Positions 9,564 through 18,580 of a DNA stretch of 64,000 bases are shown one piece after another; the first letter of the stretch is position 1; the number at the start of each line of letters is the position of its first letter. Origin of the DNA: Dryocola sp032051265 (GTDB taxonomy: Bacteria > Pseudomonadota > Gammaproteobacteria > Enterobacterales > Enterobacteriaceae); the NCBI GenBank assembly GCA_032051265.1, contig DAMBYU010000008.1:1-64000 (forward strand), written 5' to 3'. The position numbers were made by a program, and so were the translations under genes. Below the pieces are notes generated by a model. The model saw nothing but the letters and a program-made list of their open reading frames with translations, had not been told where the DNA came from and ran no database searches.

Positions 9564-10293
9564 TGTGATGAAAACCCTGAAGATCGAAGTGGTGCGCTAT
9601 AACCCGGAAACGGACAACGAACCGCACAGCGCCGTTTATGAAGTACCTTACGATGAGCAAACTTCGCTGCTGGATGCGCTGGGCTACATCAAGGATAATC
9701 TGGCGCCGGATCTGAGCTACCGCTGGTCGTGTCGTATGGCGATTTGCGGCTCCTGCGGCATGATGGTTAACCGCGTACCAAAGCTTGCCTGCAAAACCTT
9801 CCTGCGCGAATACACCCGGGGCATGAAGGTTGAGGCGCTGGCGAACTTCCCCATCGAGCGCGACCTGGTGGTGGACATGACCCACTTTATCGAAAGCCTG
9901 GAAGCCATTAAGCCGTATATCATCGGCAATCCACGCACGCCGGACCAGGGACCCAATACCCAGACGCCTGCGCAGATGGCGAAATACCATCAGTTTTCCG
10001 GCTGTATCAACTGTGGCCTGTGCTACGCGGCCTGTCCGCAGTTCGGGCTTAATCCTGAGTTTATCGGCCCGGCGGCGATTACGCTTGCTCACCGCTACAA
10101 CCTGGACAGCCGCGACCATGGCAAAAAGCAGCGTATGGCGCAGCTAAACGGCCAGAACGGCGTCTGGAGCTGTACTTTCGTGGGTTATTGTTCAGAAGTT
10201 TGTCCGAAACACGTCGACCCGGCCGCCGCAATCCAGCAGGGCAAAGTCGAAAGCTCGAAGGACTTTTTAATCGCCACCCTGAAACCACGCTAA
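9556..10293 (+). CDS. frdB: Fumarate reductase iron-sulfur subunit FrdB
   Basis: Electron-transfer subunit between quinol and FrdA. An N-terminal plant-type ferredoxin domain carries the [2Fe-2S] cysteines (CRMAICGSCG and a later Cys near residue 77). The C-terminal domain has CINCGLCYAACP and CSEVCPKHVDP, which ligate the [4Fe-4S] and [3Fe-4S] clusters. Length is 245 aa. The start is the ATG at 9556, with AAGGAGG just upstream inside the end of frdA, indicating translational coupling. Confidence 0.98.
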   Translation: MADVMKTLKIEVVRYNPETDNEPHSAVYEVPYDEQTSLLDALGYIKDNLAPDLSYRWSCRMAICGSCGMMVNRVPKLACKTFLREYTRGMKVEALANFPIERDLVVDMTHFIESLEAIKPYIIGNPRTPDQGPNTQTPAQMAKYHQFSGCINCGLCYAACPQFGLNPEFIGPAAITLAHRYNLDSRDHGKKQRMAQLNGQNGVWSCTFVGYCSEVCPKHVDPAAAIQQGKVESSKDFLIATLKPR

Positions 10294-10303
10294 GGAGTGC
10301 ACA

Positions 10304-10699
10304 ATGACCACGAAACGTAAGCCATACGTCCGGACAATGGCACCCACCTGGTGGCAAAAGCTGGGCTTCTACCGTTTTTATATGCTGCGCGAAGGCACCT
10401 CGGTGCCAACCGTCTGGTTCAGCATTCTACTGATCTGCGGTCTTTTTTCCCTGAAAGGCGGGCCAGAAAGCTGGGAGCATTTTGTCAGTTTTCTGCGTAA
10501 CCCCATTGTCGTGATCCTGAACATAATCACCCTTGCCGCCGCGCTGCTGCATACCAAAACCTGGTTTGAGCTGGCGCCGAAGGCCGCCAACATCATCGTC
10601 AAGGATGAAAAAATGGGGCCGGAGCCGGTGATTAAAGGGTTATGGGCGGTAACCGCGGTTGCCACGGTTGTGATTCTGTTTGTTGCTCTGTTCTGGTAA
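10304..10699 (+). CDS. frdC: Fumarate reductase membrane anchor FrdC
   Basis: Hydrophobic 131-aa subunit with three membrane helices that anchors FrdAB and helps form the menaquinol sites with FrdD. The N-terminal RKPYVRTMAPTWWQKL is the family signature. It starts at an ATG preceded by AAGGAG, 10 bp after frdB, and is followed 10 bp later by frdD. Confidence 0.97.
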   Translation: MTTKRKPYVRTMAPTWWQKLGFYRFYMLREGTSVPTVWFSILLICGLFSLKGGPESWEHFVSFLRNPIVVILNIITLAAALLHTKTWFELAPKAANIIVKDEKMGPEPVIKGLWAVTAVATVVILFVALFW

Positions 10700-10709
10700 G
10701 GAGGACGTT

Positions 10710-11069
10710 ATGATTAATACCAATCCGAAGCGCTCCGACGAGCCGGTATTCTGGGGTCTGTTTGGGGCAGGCGGCATGTGGGGGGCCATTATCGCTCCCG
10801 CGATCGTGCTGCTGGTGGGCATTATGCTGCCGCTCGGCCTGTTCCCTGGCGACGCGCTGGGTTTTGAGCGGGTTTACGCCTTCGCACATAGCTTACCTGG
10901 CCGCCTGTTCATTTTCCTGATGATTGTACTGCCGCTGTGGTGCGGCCTGCACCGCATCCACCACGCCATGCACGATCTGAAGATCCATGTGCCCTCCGGC
11001 AAATGGGTATTCTACGGGCTTGCGACAATTTTGACCGTAGTGACATTTATCGGGGTGATTACTCTGTAA
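10710..11069 (+). CDS. frdD: Fumarate reductase membrane anchor FrdD
   Basis: Second membrane anchor (119 aa, three helices), with the conserved MINxNPKRSDEPVFWGLFGAGG start and CGLHRIHHAMHDLKIH. I chose the ATG at 10710, with AAGGAGG upstream. In E. coli the ampC promoter lies within frdD and ampC follows. Here a terminator and then blc follow, with no ampC. Confidence 0.97.
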   Translation: MINTNPKRSDEPVFWGLFGAGGMWGAIIAPAIVLLVGIMLPLGLFPGDALGFERVYAFAHSLPGRLFIFLMIVLPLWCGLHRIHHAMHDLKIHVPSGKWVFYGLATILTVVTFIGVITL

Positions 11070-11085
11070 GCGTGTAAAACATCCC

Positions 11086-11118
11086 AAAATGCCTGCCGCC
11101 GGGCAGGCATTTTTTTTG
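11086..11118 (+). terminator. Rho-independent terminator of frdABCD
   Basis: A GC-rich hairpin pairs ATGCCTGCC with GGCAGGCAT across a short loop and is followed by eight T residues. It lies 16 bp after the frdD stop and closes the operon. Confidence 0.9.
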
Positions 11119-11152
11119 ACACAATCTACACTTAGCAAAAAACTGCTAAGGA
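11116..11152 (+). promoter_or_regulatory. Probable sigma-S type promoter of blc
   Basis: Directly after the terminator T-run is CTACACT (11126-11132), close to the sigma-S -10 consensus CTATACT, overlapping a TTGACA at 11116-11121. E. coli blc is known to be a sigma-S-dependent stationary-phase gene. AAGGAAT at 11148-11154 is the ribosome site. Confidence 0.4.
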
Positions 11153-11159
11153 ATAAGCT

Positions 11160-11690
11160 ATGCGCATCTGGCCGATAGTCTCTGCTGCAACGGTGGCGTT
11201 TTTGGTTGTTGCCTGTAGTTCCCCCACCCCACCACCGAACGTGAAGGTGATCAATAATTTCGATGCCAAACGCTACCTTGGACAGTGGTATGAAATTGCC
11301 CGTTTCGATCATAAATTTGAACGCGGCCTGGAAAAGGTTACGGCGACCTACAGCCTGATGGATGATGGCGGTTTACGGGTGGTGAATCGCGGATTTAATC
11401 CCGACCGTCAGATGTGGCAGCAAAGCATCGGTAAAGCTTATTTCACCGGCTCACCGAACCGTGCGGCGCTGAAAGTTTCGTTCTTCGGTCCGTTCTATGG
11501 CGGTTATAACATCATTGCGCTCGACAAAGATTATCGTCACGCGCTGGTATGCGGGCCGAACCGCGATTACCTGTGGATCCTCTCCCGCACGCCGACAATC
11601 AGCAATGAAGTGAAACAGCAAATGCTGGAAACCGCGACCCGCCAGGGCTTCCCGGTTGAGAAGCTCCTGTGGATCAAACAAGAAGGCTAG
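11160..11690 (+). CDS. blc: Outer-membrane lipocalin Blc
   Basis: Lipoprotein of the lipocalin family (176 aa) anchored in the outer membrane, thought to bind lysophospholipids under stress. The signal peptide ends with lipobox VVAC, with lipidated Cys19. The lipocalin signature DAKRYLGQWYEIARF follows at about residues 37-51. Its 3' end overlaps the convergent gdx by 4 bp. Confidence 0.96.
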   Translation: MRIWPIVSAATVAFLVVACSSPTPPPNVKVINNFDAKRYLGQWYEIARFDHKFERGLEKVTATYSLMDDGGLRVVNRGFNPDRQMWQQSIGKAYFTGSPNRAALKVSFFGPFYGGYNIIALDKDYRHALVCGPNRDYLWILSRTPTISNEVKQQMLETATRQGFPVEKLLWIKQEG

Positions 11691-12001
11691 GTGCTGAGTT
11701 TCAGCCCGATAATACCGATAACAATCAACGCCAGGCTCGCCAGACGGGCCGGGCTTGCTGATTCACCCAGGAACAGGACACCGATTGTGGCTACGCCAAC
11801 TGCGCCAATTCCCGTCCAGACGGCGTAAGCGGTGCCGCCAGGCAGCGTTTTCATCGCCCATGACAGCAGCGCCATGCTAGCCACCATCGCCACAATAGTT
11901 ATCACGCCAGGCCACAGGCGGCTAAACCCCTGCGTGTATTTCAGCCCTACGGCCCAAACCACTTCCAGCAGACCCGCAATAACAAGAATAAACCAGGACA
12001 T
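11687..12001 (-). CDS. gdx: Guanidinium exporter Gdx (SugE)
   Basis: Four-helix small multidrug resistance protein (104 aa) of the Gdx subtype, which exports guanidinium in exchange for protons as an antiparallel homodimer. The conserved Glu in the first helix (AGLLEVVWAVGLKYTQGF) and GGTAYAVWTGIGAVG are intact. The start is the ATG at 12001; upstream codons belong to the riboswitch leader. Identification is reinforced by a guanidine-II riboswitch directly upstream. Confidence 0.95.
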   Translation of the reverse strand: MSWFILVIAGLLEVVWAVGLKYTQGFSRLWPGVITIVAMVASMALLSWAMKTLPGGTAYAVWTGIGAVGVATIGVLFLGESASPARLASLALIVIGIIGLKLST

Positions 12002-12014
12002 AATAGCTCCACTA

Positions 12015-12062
12015 AAGGGGCCGTCCCCGTTGGAAAAGAAGCGGTTACGGGTCGTCCCGCAA
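12015..12062 (-). promoter_or_regulatory. Guanidine-II (mini-ykkC) riboswitch of gdx
   Basis: On the minus strand two perfect hairpins with ACGR tetraloops lie just before gdx: CGGG-ACGA-CCCG at 12048-12059 and GGGG-ACGG-CCCC at 12017-12028, separated by 19 nt. Paired ACGR-loop hairpins are the defining feature of the guanidine-II class, in which guanidinium drives loop-loop contact. The ribosome site TGGAG follows the second hairpin at once, so control is probably at translation initiation. Confidence 0.92.
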
Positions 12063-12281
12063 CGCTTGTGCACAGAAGAGTAGTGTATCACTTAGAAAAC
12101 GGCAAAACAGGTCAGCAGGATTCTCTTACCGCCGAAGGCGTCACGCCAGCTTCCCGGCACTTTCAACTGAAAAGCTAAGCCTGGAAATAGCTTGAATTTG
12201 TTACGTAGATCAGCAATTCACTTTGCTTAAAAGATTTATATCATTAAAACGTTTCTCTACGATCCTGGAAAGGCTGTAATA

Positions 12282-12311
12282 ATGAAATTGGCGAACGCTA
12301 AAAATGTATAA
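12282..12311 (+). CDS. Nine-codon leader ORF overlapping the LuxR-type gene
   Basis: An ATG at 12282 follows AAAGG with about 8 nt spacing and encodes MKLANAKNV before a TAA at 12309. Its end overlaps the ATG of the next gene (12304) by 8 nt in another frame. The downstream ATG has no good ribosome site of its own, so the leader may serve translational coupling. This is inference from spacing only. Confidence 0.4.
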   Translation: MKLANAKNV

Positions 12312-12897
12312 AATATTACTGGTTGACCGATGTTACTATAGTCTTCTGGGTCTTAGACACTTAATCAACAAAAATAATACATTCTGTATTGCTGATACCA
12401 ATAATCTGCTTATCGCCCGGGAGAAGATTATACAGTGGCAGCCTAATATGGTTATTGCTGATTTTTCGGGCTTTGCAAGCGTGCTGCATAATATCCAACA
12501 GCTCTCCGCAATTTATTCTGCCTGTCATAAATCGACTCGTCTGATGGTAATGCAAAGTGGAGATCGGCCACATATTGCTGAGTATTGTCGACAACAAGGC
12601 ACGCAGGAGCTATTCAGCAAAACGCTTCCTTTGCCTGAGCTTCATTCCCTTATAGAGCAAACGTTAAATACGCGACCGCCTTTCAGATACCGTCGACAGC
12701 ATACTGCCTCACTGCTTACTTTACGCGAGGAGCGGGTCTTAAAATTATGGACGGAAGCGGCGAGTAACGAAATGATTGCAAAGATAATGGGCATCAGTCC
12801 TAAAACGGTCTATACCTACAAGCGAAATATCCGTATGAAATTAGGGGCTGATAACCGCTTCTCTTTATTTTTATCCTCTCCGCAGGAAGTGGCATAA
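12304..12897 (+). CDS. LuxR-type regulator with degenerate receiver domain
   Basis: 197-aa protein: an N-terminal half shaped like a response-regulator receiver (MYKILLVD with D8, VIADFSG with D53, and a Lys near 106) and a C-terminal LuxR/NarL helix-turn-helix (about 135-190: LTLREERVLKLW, ASNEMIAKIMGISPKTVYTYK). The acidic pocket is thin and the size and arrangement resemble the RcsB partner regulators (RcsA, BglJ, MatA/EcpR). It may therefore act as an auxiliary partner rather than a phosphorylated regulator. It lies between gdx and ecnB, is AT-richer than its neighbours and is absent from this position in E. coli. Targets unknown. Confidence 0.7.
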   Translation: MYKILLVDRCYYSLLGLRHLINKNNTFCIADTNNLLIAREKIIQWQPNMVIADFSGFASVLHNIQQLSAIYSACHKSTRLMVMQSGDRPHIAEYCRQQGTQELFSKTLPLPELHSLIEQTLNTRPPFRYRRQHTASLLTLREERVLKLWTEAASNEMIAKIMGISPKTVYTYKRNIRMKLGADNRFSLFLSSPQEVA

Positions 12898-12899
12898 TA

Positions 12900-12926
12900 A
12901 CGGTACGGTAATAACTACCGTACCGT
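12900..12926. repeat. Perfect 11-bp inverted repeat between convergent genes
   Basis: ACGGTACGGTA (12900-12910) and TACCGTACCGT (12916-12926) form a perfect hairpin with a 5-nt loop, just after the LuxR-type stop and before the ecnB 3' end. There is no clean T-tract on either side, so it may be a weak bidirectional terminator. Confidence 0.5.
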
Positions 12927-12939
12927 CCTGGGGTCACGA

Positions 12940-13086
12940 TTAATTCTGTGCTTTTGTTGCTGCACCAGAAATCGCGCTGCCGCCATCTGAAATATCTTCA
13001 CCAACACCACGCGTAGTATTACAAGCCGTCAGTAAAGAGGTGAGCACGACGAGTGAAAAGAACGCTGCAATAGTTTTCTTAATCAT
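12940..13086 (-). CDS. ecnB: Entericidin B lipoprotein (toxin)
   Basis: 48-aa lipoprotein with signal sequence and lipobox LTAC, then NTTRGVGEDISDGGSAISGAATKAQN, nearly identical to E. coli EcnB. Entericidin B is described as a bacteriolytic, sigma-S-induced partner of the antidote EcnA. The start is the ATG at 13086 (MIKKTIAAFF), with AGGAAA upstream. It lies downstream of ecnA on the same strand. Confidence 0.95.
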   Translation of the reverse strand: MIKKTIAAFFSLVVLTSLLTACNTTRGVGEDISDGGSAISGAATKAQN

Positions 13087-13188
13087 GAAATTTTCCTTTT
13101 TTGCCCATGTGGTTGTGTATAGCCACTTAAGCATAGCCAAAAAATGGAAAGCTGACGCAGACGGAGGTTTTTTTAGGAGTTATGGAAG

Positions 13189-13323
13189 TTATTTGTTGGT
13201 CGCACGCTCAATTGCGCCACCGAGATGCTGTAGATCTTCGCCAAAACCACGTGTCGTATTACATCCGCTCAGCAACATCGCCAGACAAGCGATAAAGAGG
13301 AGCTGCTTAGCCAGTCGATTCAT
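13189..13323 (-). CDS. ecnA: Entericidin A lipoprotein (antidote)
   Basis: 44-aa lipoprotein: lipobox LSGC followed by NTTRGFGEDLQHLGGAIERA, matching the entericidin A family. It is regarded as the antidote to EcnB. I start at the ATG at 13323 (MNRLAKQ); an upstream in-frame start would add 20 residues before the signal peptide. It lies between efp and ecnB, all on the minus strand, as in E. coli. Confidence 0.92.
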   Translation of the reverse strand: MNRLAKQLLFIACLAMLLSGCNTTRGFGEDLQHLGGAIERATNK

Positions 13324-13386
13324 CTTCCCTGCCTTCAAAAGCGGCGGCGTGGTAAGAAACAAAACCACGCCGCAAATCTTCACGTA

Positions 13387-13953
13387 TTACTTAACGCGAG
13401 ACACGTATTCGCCAGAGCGGGTATCAACTTTGATCACTTCGCCAATCTGTACGAACAACGGAACTTTAACCACCGCGCCGGTAGACAGCGTAGCTGGCTT
13501 GCCGCCGGTGCCAGCAGTATCGCCTTTCAGGCCCGGATCGGTTTCAACAATTTCCAGCTCCACGAAGTTCGGAGGCGTGACCTGGATTGGACGACCGTTC
13601 CACAGAGTCACGATACATTCAGCCTGGTCGAGCAGCCATTTAGCGTTATCGCCAATCGCTTTTTCGTCAGCAGCAAGCTGCTCGAAGGTTTCGTTATTCA
13701 TGAAGTGGTAGAACTCACCGTCGTTATACAGGTAAGTCAGGTTCATATCGATAACGTCTGCGCCTTCGGCGGAGTCGGTAGATTTGAAGGTTTTTTCAAC
13801 GCGGGAGCCGGTCAGCAGGCGGCGCATTTTAACGCGAGCAAAGGCCTGGCCTTTACCTGGTTTCACAAACTCGCTGGATTCGACTGCATAAGGCTCGCCT
13901 TCGAACATGATTTTAAGACCGGCACGGAAATCGTTGCTAGAATAAGTCGCCAT
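13387..13953 (-). CDS. efp: Elongation factor P
   Basis: 188-aa translation factor that relieves ribosome stalling at polyproline stretches. It has the three beta domains of EF-P, with modification loop FVKPGKGQAF whose Lys34 receives (R)-beta-lysine from EpmA. The start is the ATG at 13953 (MATYSSNDFRAG); longer frames read into the divergent gene. epmB is divergent 40 bp away, so efp and one of its modification enzymes share an intergenic promoter region. Confidence 0.98.
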   Translation of the reverse strand: MATYSSNDFRAGLKIMFEGEPYAVESSEFVKPGKGQAFARVKMRRLLTGSRVEKTFKSTDSAEGADVIDMNLTYLYNDGEFYHFMNNETFEQLAADEKAIGDNAKWLLDQAECIVTLWNGRPIQVTPPNFVELEIVETDPGLKGDTAGTGGKPATLSTGAVVKVPLFVQIGEVIKVDTRSGEYVSRVK

Positions 13954-13993
13954 AAGGCCCTCTGAAATTGTTAATTGGTAGCTTAGCCAAAAA

Positions 13994-15022
13994 ATGGCAC
14001 ACATTGTAACCCTAAATCCCCCCCGCAGAGAAGATTGGTTAACGCAACTTGCCGATGTTATAACCGATCCCGACGAACTGCTGCATATTTTAAATCTGGA
14101 CGCTGACGAAGAGCTGTTGGCAGGCCGTGATGCGCGTCGACTTTTTGCCCTTCGCGTGCCGCGAGCGTTCGTTGCACGAATGGAAAAAGGCAATCCGAAC
14201 GACCCGCTTTTACGCCAGGTTCTTACTGCAAAGCAGGAGCTTATAACCGCCCCCGGTTTTAGCACCGATCCTCTGGAAGAACAGCACAGCGTCGTACCGG
14301 GGCTGCTGCATAAGTACAGCAACCGCGCCCTGCTGCTGGTAAAGGGTGGCTGCGCCGTGAACTGCCGCTATTGTTTCCGCCGCCATTTTCCGTATGCCGA
14401 TAATCAGGGCAACAAGCGCAACTGGCAGGCCGCGCTCGCCTATATTAGTGAACATCCCGAACTTGACGAAATTATTTTCTCCGGCGGCGACCCGTTGATG
14501 GCCAAAGATCATGAACTGGACTGGTTGCTGAGCGAACTGGAAGCTATTGCGCATATTAGGCGCCTGCGCATCCATAGCCGTCTGCCAATTGTTATACCGG
14601 CTCGTATCACCGGGACACTCGTCGGGCGTATAGCACGCTCGCGCCTGCAAACGTTGCTGGTCAACCATATCAATCACGCGCAGGAAATCGGCGATGAGTT
14701 CAGGGCGGCGATGGCGAGCTTACGCCAGGCAGGCGTTACGCTTCTTAACCAGAGCGTGCTGCTGCGCGGCGTTAACGATAATGCCCAAACGCTGGCAGAT
14801 CTAAGCAATGCGCTCTTTGATGCGGGAGTGATGCCGTATTATCTGCACGTGCTCGATAAAGTGCAGGGCGCGGCGCATTTCATGGTAAGCGACGATGAGG
14901 CGAGGAAGATTATGCGCGAGTTGCTGACGCTGGTTTCCGGCTACATGGTGCCGAAACTTGCCCGTGAGATTGGTGGTGAGCCGAGCAAAACGCCGCTGGA
15001 TTTGCAGCTGCGTCAGTCGTAA
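13994..15022 (+). CDS. epmB: EF-P beta-lysylation protein EpmB (lysine 2,3-aminomutase)
   Basis: Radical-SAM, PLP-dependent enzyme that isomerises lysine to (R)-beta-lysine for EF-P. The CxxxCxxC cluster motif is at C120-C124-C127 (KGGCAVNCRYCFRRHF), followed by the SAM-binding FSGGDPL. A C-terminal HVLDKVQGAAHF precedes the PLP-lysine region. Length is 342 aa, as in E. coli. Confidence 0.97.
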   Translation: MAHIVTLNPPRREDWLTQLADVITDPDELLHILNLDADEELLAGRDARRLFALRVPRAFVARMEKGNPNDPLLRQVLTAKQELITAPGFSTDPLEEQHSVVPGLLHKYSNRALLLVKGGCAVNCRYCFRRHFPYADNQGNKRNWQAALAYISEHPELDEIIFSGGDPLMAKDHELDWLLSELEAIAHIRRLRIHSRLPIVIPARITGTLVGRIARSRLQTLLVNHINHAQEIGDEFRAAMASLRQAGVTLLNQSVLLRGVNDNAQTLADLSNALFDAGVMPYYLHVLDKVQGAAHFMVSDDEARKIMRELLTLVSGYMVPKLAREIGGEPSKTPLDLQLRQS

Positions 15023-15118
15023 AAACATCTGCCGGATGGGCGCTTACGCTTATTCACCCTACCTCTGAAATGAGTGTTAGGCGGGTAAGCGCAGCGCCAC
15101 CCGCCGCAAATCAATACA
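15023..15118. repeat. REP/BIME-like palindromic DNA
   Basis: The space between epmB and yjeI has GCCGGATGGGCGCTTACGC, close to the REP consensus, and a second imperfect palindrome around GGCGGGTAAGCGC...GCCACCCGCC. It separates two convergent genes. Confidence 0.55.
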
Positions 15119-15472
15119 TCAGTTCGGGCACTTATAAACCTGGCCGGTCATTTTACTGGCGGTCGGCGCAAAGCTCGACAGCAGGTTCTGGCTCGGGCTG
15201 CTGACACCATAAATCACGTTACCGCCCATTGCCGCCGCATTATTACGCAGGGCATTTGCCGCACCGCGCATAGAGCCGCCTTCATCGCCGTGCTGCCCGG
15301 ATAGCCAGTTGCTCTGCTCGCCGGTGGCGCTGCCTAACAGTTGGCAATTGCTGGCAGGCTTATCCTCAACAAAACGAACGCTCTGCCCGGCCGTACTCAG
15401 TTCATTGCTGGTACTGCACCCCGCCAGCAGCAACGCTGCCACAGCCATTCCTGCTGAAACTTTTATGCGCAT
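15119..15472 (-). CDS. yjeI: DUF4156-type lipoprotein YjeI
   Basis: 117-aa predicted lipoprotein with lipobox LAGC at about residue 19, then a conserved body with NWLSGQHGDEGGSMRGAAN and GGNVIYGVSSPS, matching E. coli YjeI over its length. Function unknown. The start is the ATG at 15472. It lies downstream of the groEL terminator and is likely expressed separately. Confidence 0.9.
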   Translation of the reverse strand: MRIKVSAGMAVAALLLAGCSTSNELSTAGQSVRFVEDKPASNCQLLGSATGEQSNWLSGQHGDEGGSMRGAANALRNNAAAMGGNVIYGVSSPSQNLLSSFAPTASKMTGQVYKCPN

Positions 15473-15557
15473 GTTGTTCCCCGTAATCAATGCTGTATTG
15501 AATGTAGCGGGCCATCATTGCCCGGTAAGACCTTATACCAGACTGCGACCCAAAAGA

Positions 15558-15592
15558 AAAAACCCTCAGACATTTCTGCCTGAGGGTTTCTT
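15558..15592 (-). terminator. groESL terminator
   Basis: On the minus strand AACCCTCAG (15580-15588 read in reverse) pairs with CTGAGGGTT (15561-15569) and is followed by a T-rich tract TTTTTTCTTTT. It lies about 25 bp after the groEL stop. Confidence 0.85.
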
Positions 15593-15613
15593 TAACACAG
15601 GGTGCTAAGGCAA

Positions 15614-17260
<1,647 letters not shown>

Positions 17261-17308
17261 TGTTCTTTTCCCTTAAATTCGTATGTTCAGTTTGAGTTTG
17301 CGCGCGGA

Positions 17309-17602
17309 TTACGCTTCAACAATTGCCAGGATGTCGCTTTCGGACATGATCAACACTTCATCGTTGTCGATCTTCTCAGACTTCACACCGTAACCATCGT
17401 TGAAAATCACGATGTCGCCGACTTTTACGTCCAGCGGTTGCACGTTACCGTTTTCCAGAATGCGGCCTTTACCGACAGCGATGATTTCGCCACGAGTTGA
17501 TTTACCTGCTGCACTCCCGGTCAGCACGATGCCGCCTGCAGATTTAGATTCAACTTCTTTACGCTTGACGATGACACGATCATGTAATGGACGAATACTC
17601 AT
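17309..17602 (-). CDS. groES: Co-chaperonin GroES (10 kDa)
   Basis: 97-aa lid of the GroEL chamber. It has the family start MSIRPLHDRVIVKRKE, the mobile loop SAGGIVLTGSAAGKSTRG (about residues 20-37) and the roof loop ILENGNVQP. AGGAG precedes the ATG. First gene of the heat-shock operon. Confidence 0.99.
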   Translation of the reverse strand: MSIRPLHDRVIVKRKEVESKSAGGIVLTGSAAGKSTRGEIIAVGKGRILENGNVQPLDVKVGDIVIFNDGYGVKSEKIDNDEVLIMSESDILAIVEA

Positions 17603-17682
17603 TGATAGCTCTCCTTTGAGAAAGTCAGTATCAGTTGTTTAGGTAACGCCGACCCAAATGGGTTATCGGCTGGTGACGAGAG

Positions 17683-17713
17683 AGATGGGGATGAGCTCTC
17701 CCCCCTTCAAGGG
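17683..17713 (-). promoter_or_regulatory. Sigma-32 heat-shock promoter of groESL
   Basis: On the minus strand CCCTTGAA (17706-17713) and CCCCATCT (17683-17690) are separated by 15 bp, matching the sigma-32 consensus CTTGAA / CCCCATNT and the arrangement at E. coli groE. The -35 lies inside a CCCCCCTTGAAGGGGGG palindrome. Confidence 0.88.
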
Positions 17714-17738
17714 GGGAAAACAAAAAATTTTCGAAATT

Positions 17739-18236
17739 TTAACGATCGGGGCGATTGTCGTTATTACGGCGGTCATCGCGATCTTCAAGTTGCTTAGGGC
17801 CATCGTCCTTACGCTGGTATTCGCCGTCGAAGGTCTGGCCGCCGTCAGCGCCCGCGCTAAAGCCGCCGCCGGGCGTGCGCGAAAAGCGCAGATGCGGCAT
17901 CAGTTTTAAGGTCAGGTGTTTTTGTACCGGAGGCAACAGCAGCAGCAGGCCGAGCAAATCAGTAAAGAAGCCTGGCAGCAGCAGTAAGAAACCGGCCAGC
18001 ACGATTGAAACGCTTTTGATCATCTCGGCGGCGGGACTTTCGCCTGCAGCCATCTTCTGCTGCATCAGCATGAAGTTTTTAAAGCCCTGGTTACGCACAA
18101 GCGATATACCAATGACCGAGGTGAAGATCACCAGCACCAGCGTCAGGAAGACGCCCAGCACATGGGCTACCTGAATAAACAACGAAATCTCAATGTAAAC
18201 ATAGAGAAAAATAGCAATTAACGGTATCCAGCGCAC
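17739..18236 (-). CDS. fxsA: FxsA membrane protein
   Basis: 165-aa inner-membrane protein with three or four membrane segments (about residues 3-20, 25-45, 75-105) and a hydrophilic Asp/Arg-rich C-tail. In E. coli, FxsA overproduction relieves F-plasmid exclusion of phage T7; its normal role is unclear. The start is GTG at 18236 with AGGAG upstream, giving the conserved VRWIPLIAIFLYVYIEIS. The C-tail is several residues longer than in E. coli. Confidence 0.92.
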   Translation of the reverse strand: MRWIPLIAIFLYVYIEISLFIQVAHVLGVFLTLVLVIFTSVIGISLVRNQGFKNFMLMQQKMAAGESPAAEMIKSVSIVLAGFLLLLPGFFTDLLGLLLLLPPVQKHLTLKLMPHLRFSRTPGGGFSAGADGGQTFDGEYQRKDDGPKQLEDRDDRRNNDNRPDR

Positions 18237-18378
18237 CGTACTCTCCTGTAATGGGAACACAAGCCCCTTCTGGCACTTGTGATAAATGGGTTAGCGATGA
18301 GTCATTGCTAACAGATGGCGACGCAATAGCCAAAGATCAATCTAAACACCAGGTTATTTTTCCAGAAATTGGCAACCA

Positions 18379-18458
18379 TTGATCGATATCACAGATTAAT
18401 AATAGTTATGTGATGAGGGTTTTAATAAGTGATCCAGATTGCTGCTTTTCGCTATGAT
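18379..18458 (+). promoter_or_regulatory. Probable aspA promoter with FNR/CRP-type sites
   Basis: A -10 TATGAT lies at 18453-18458. TTGATCGATATCAC (18379-18392) matches nine of ten bases of the FNR consensus, and TGTGATGAGGGTTTTAA (about 18409-18425) is a half-good CRP site. E. coli aspA is under CRP and anaerobic control, so these are plausible; exact use is inferred. Confidence 0.4.
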
Positions 18459-18580
18459 CAGCATATCATCACGGCATGGAGACCGAATATGGAAATAATC
18501 TTCGGTCTATTCATCTCACGACCACACATCGTGTGCGTGAAAACGGTGCATTTATTGGCAGCTTGAAAAAGAAGGTTCAC

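Noticed and set aside
18476..18580. Upstream extension of aspA
   Set aside because: Covers the likely promoter and leader; the family starts at the ATG at 18581.
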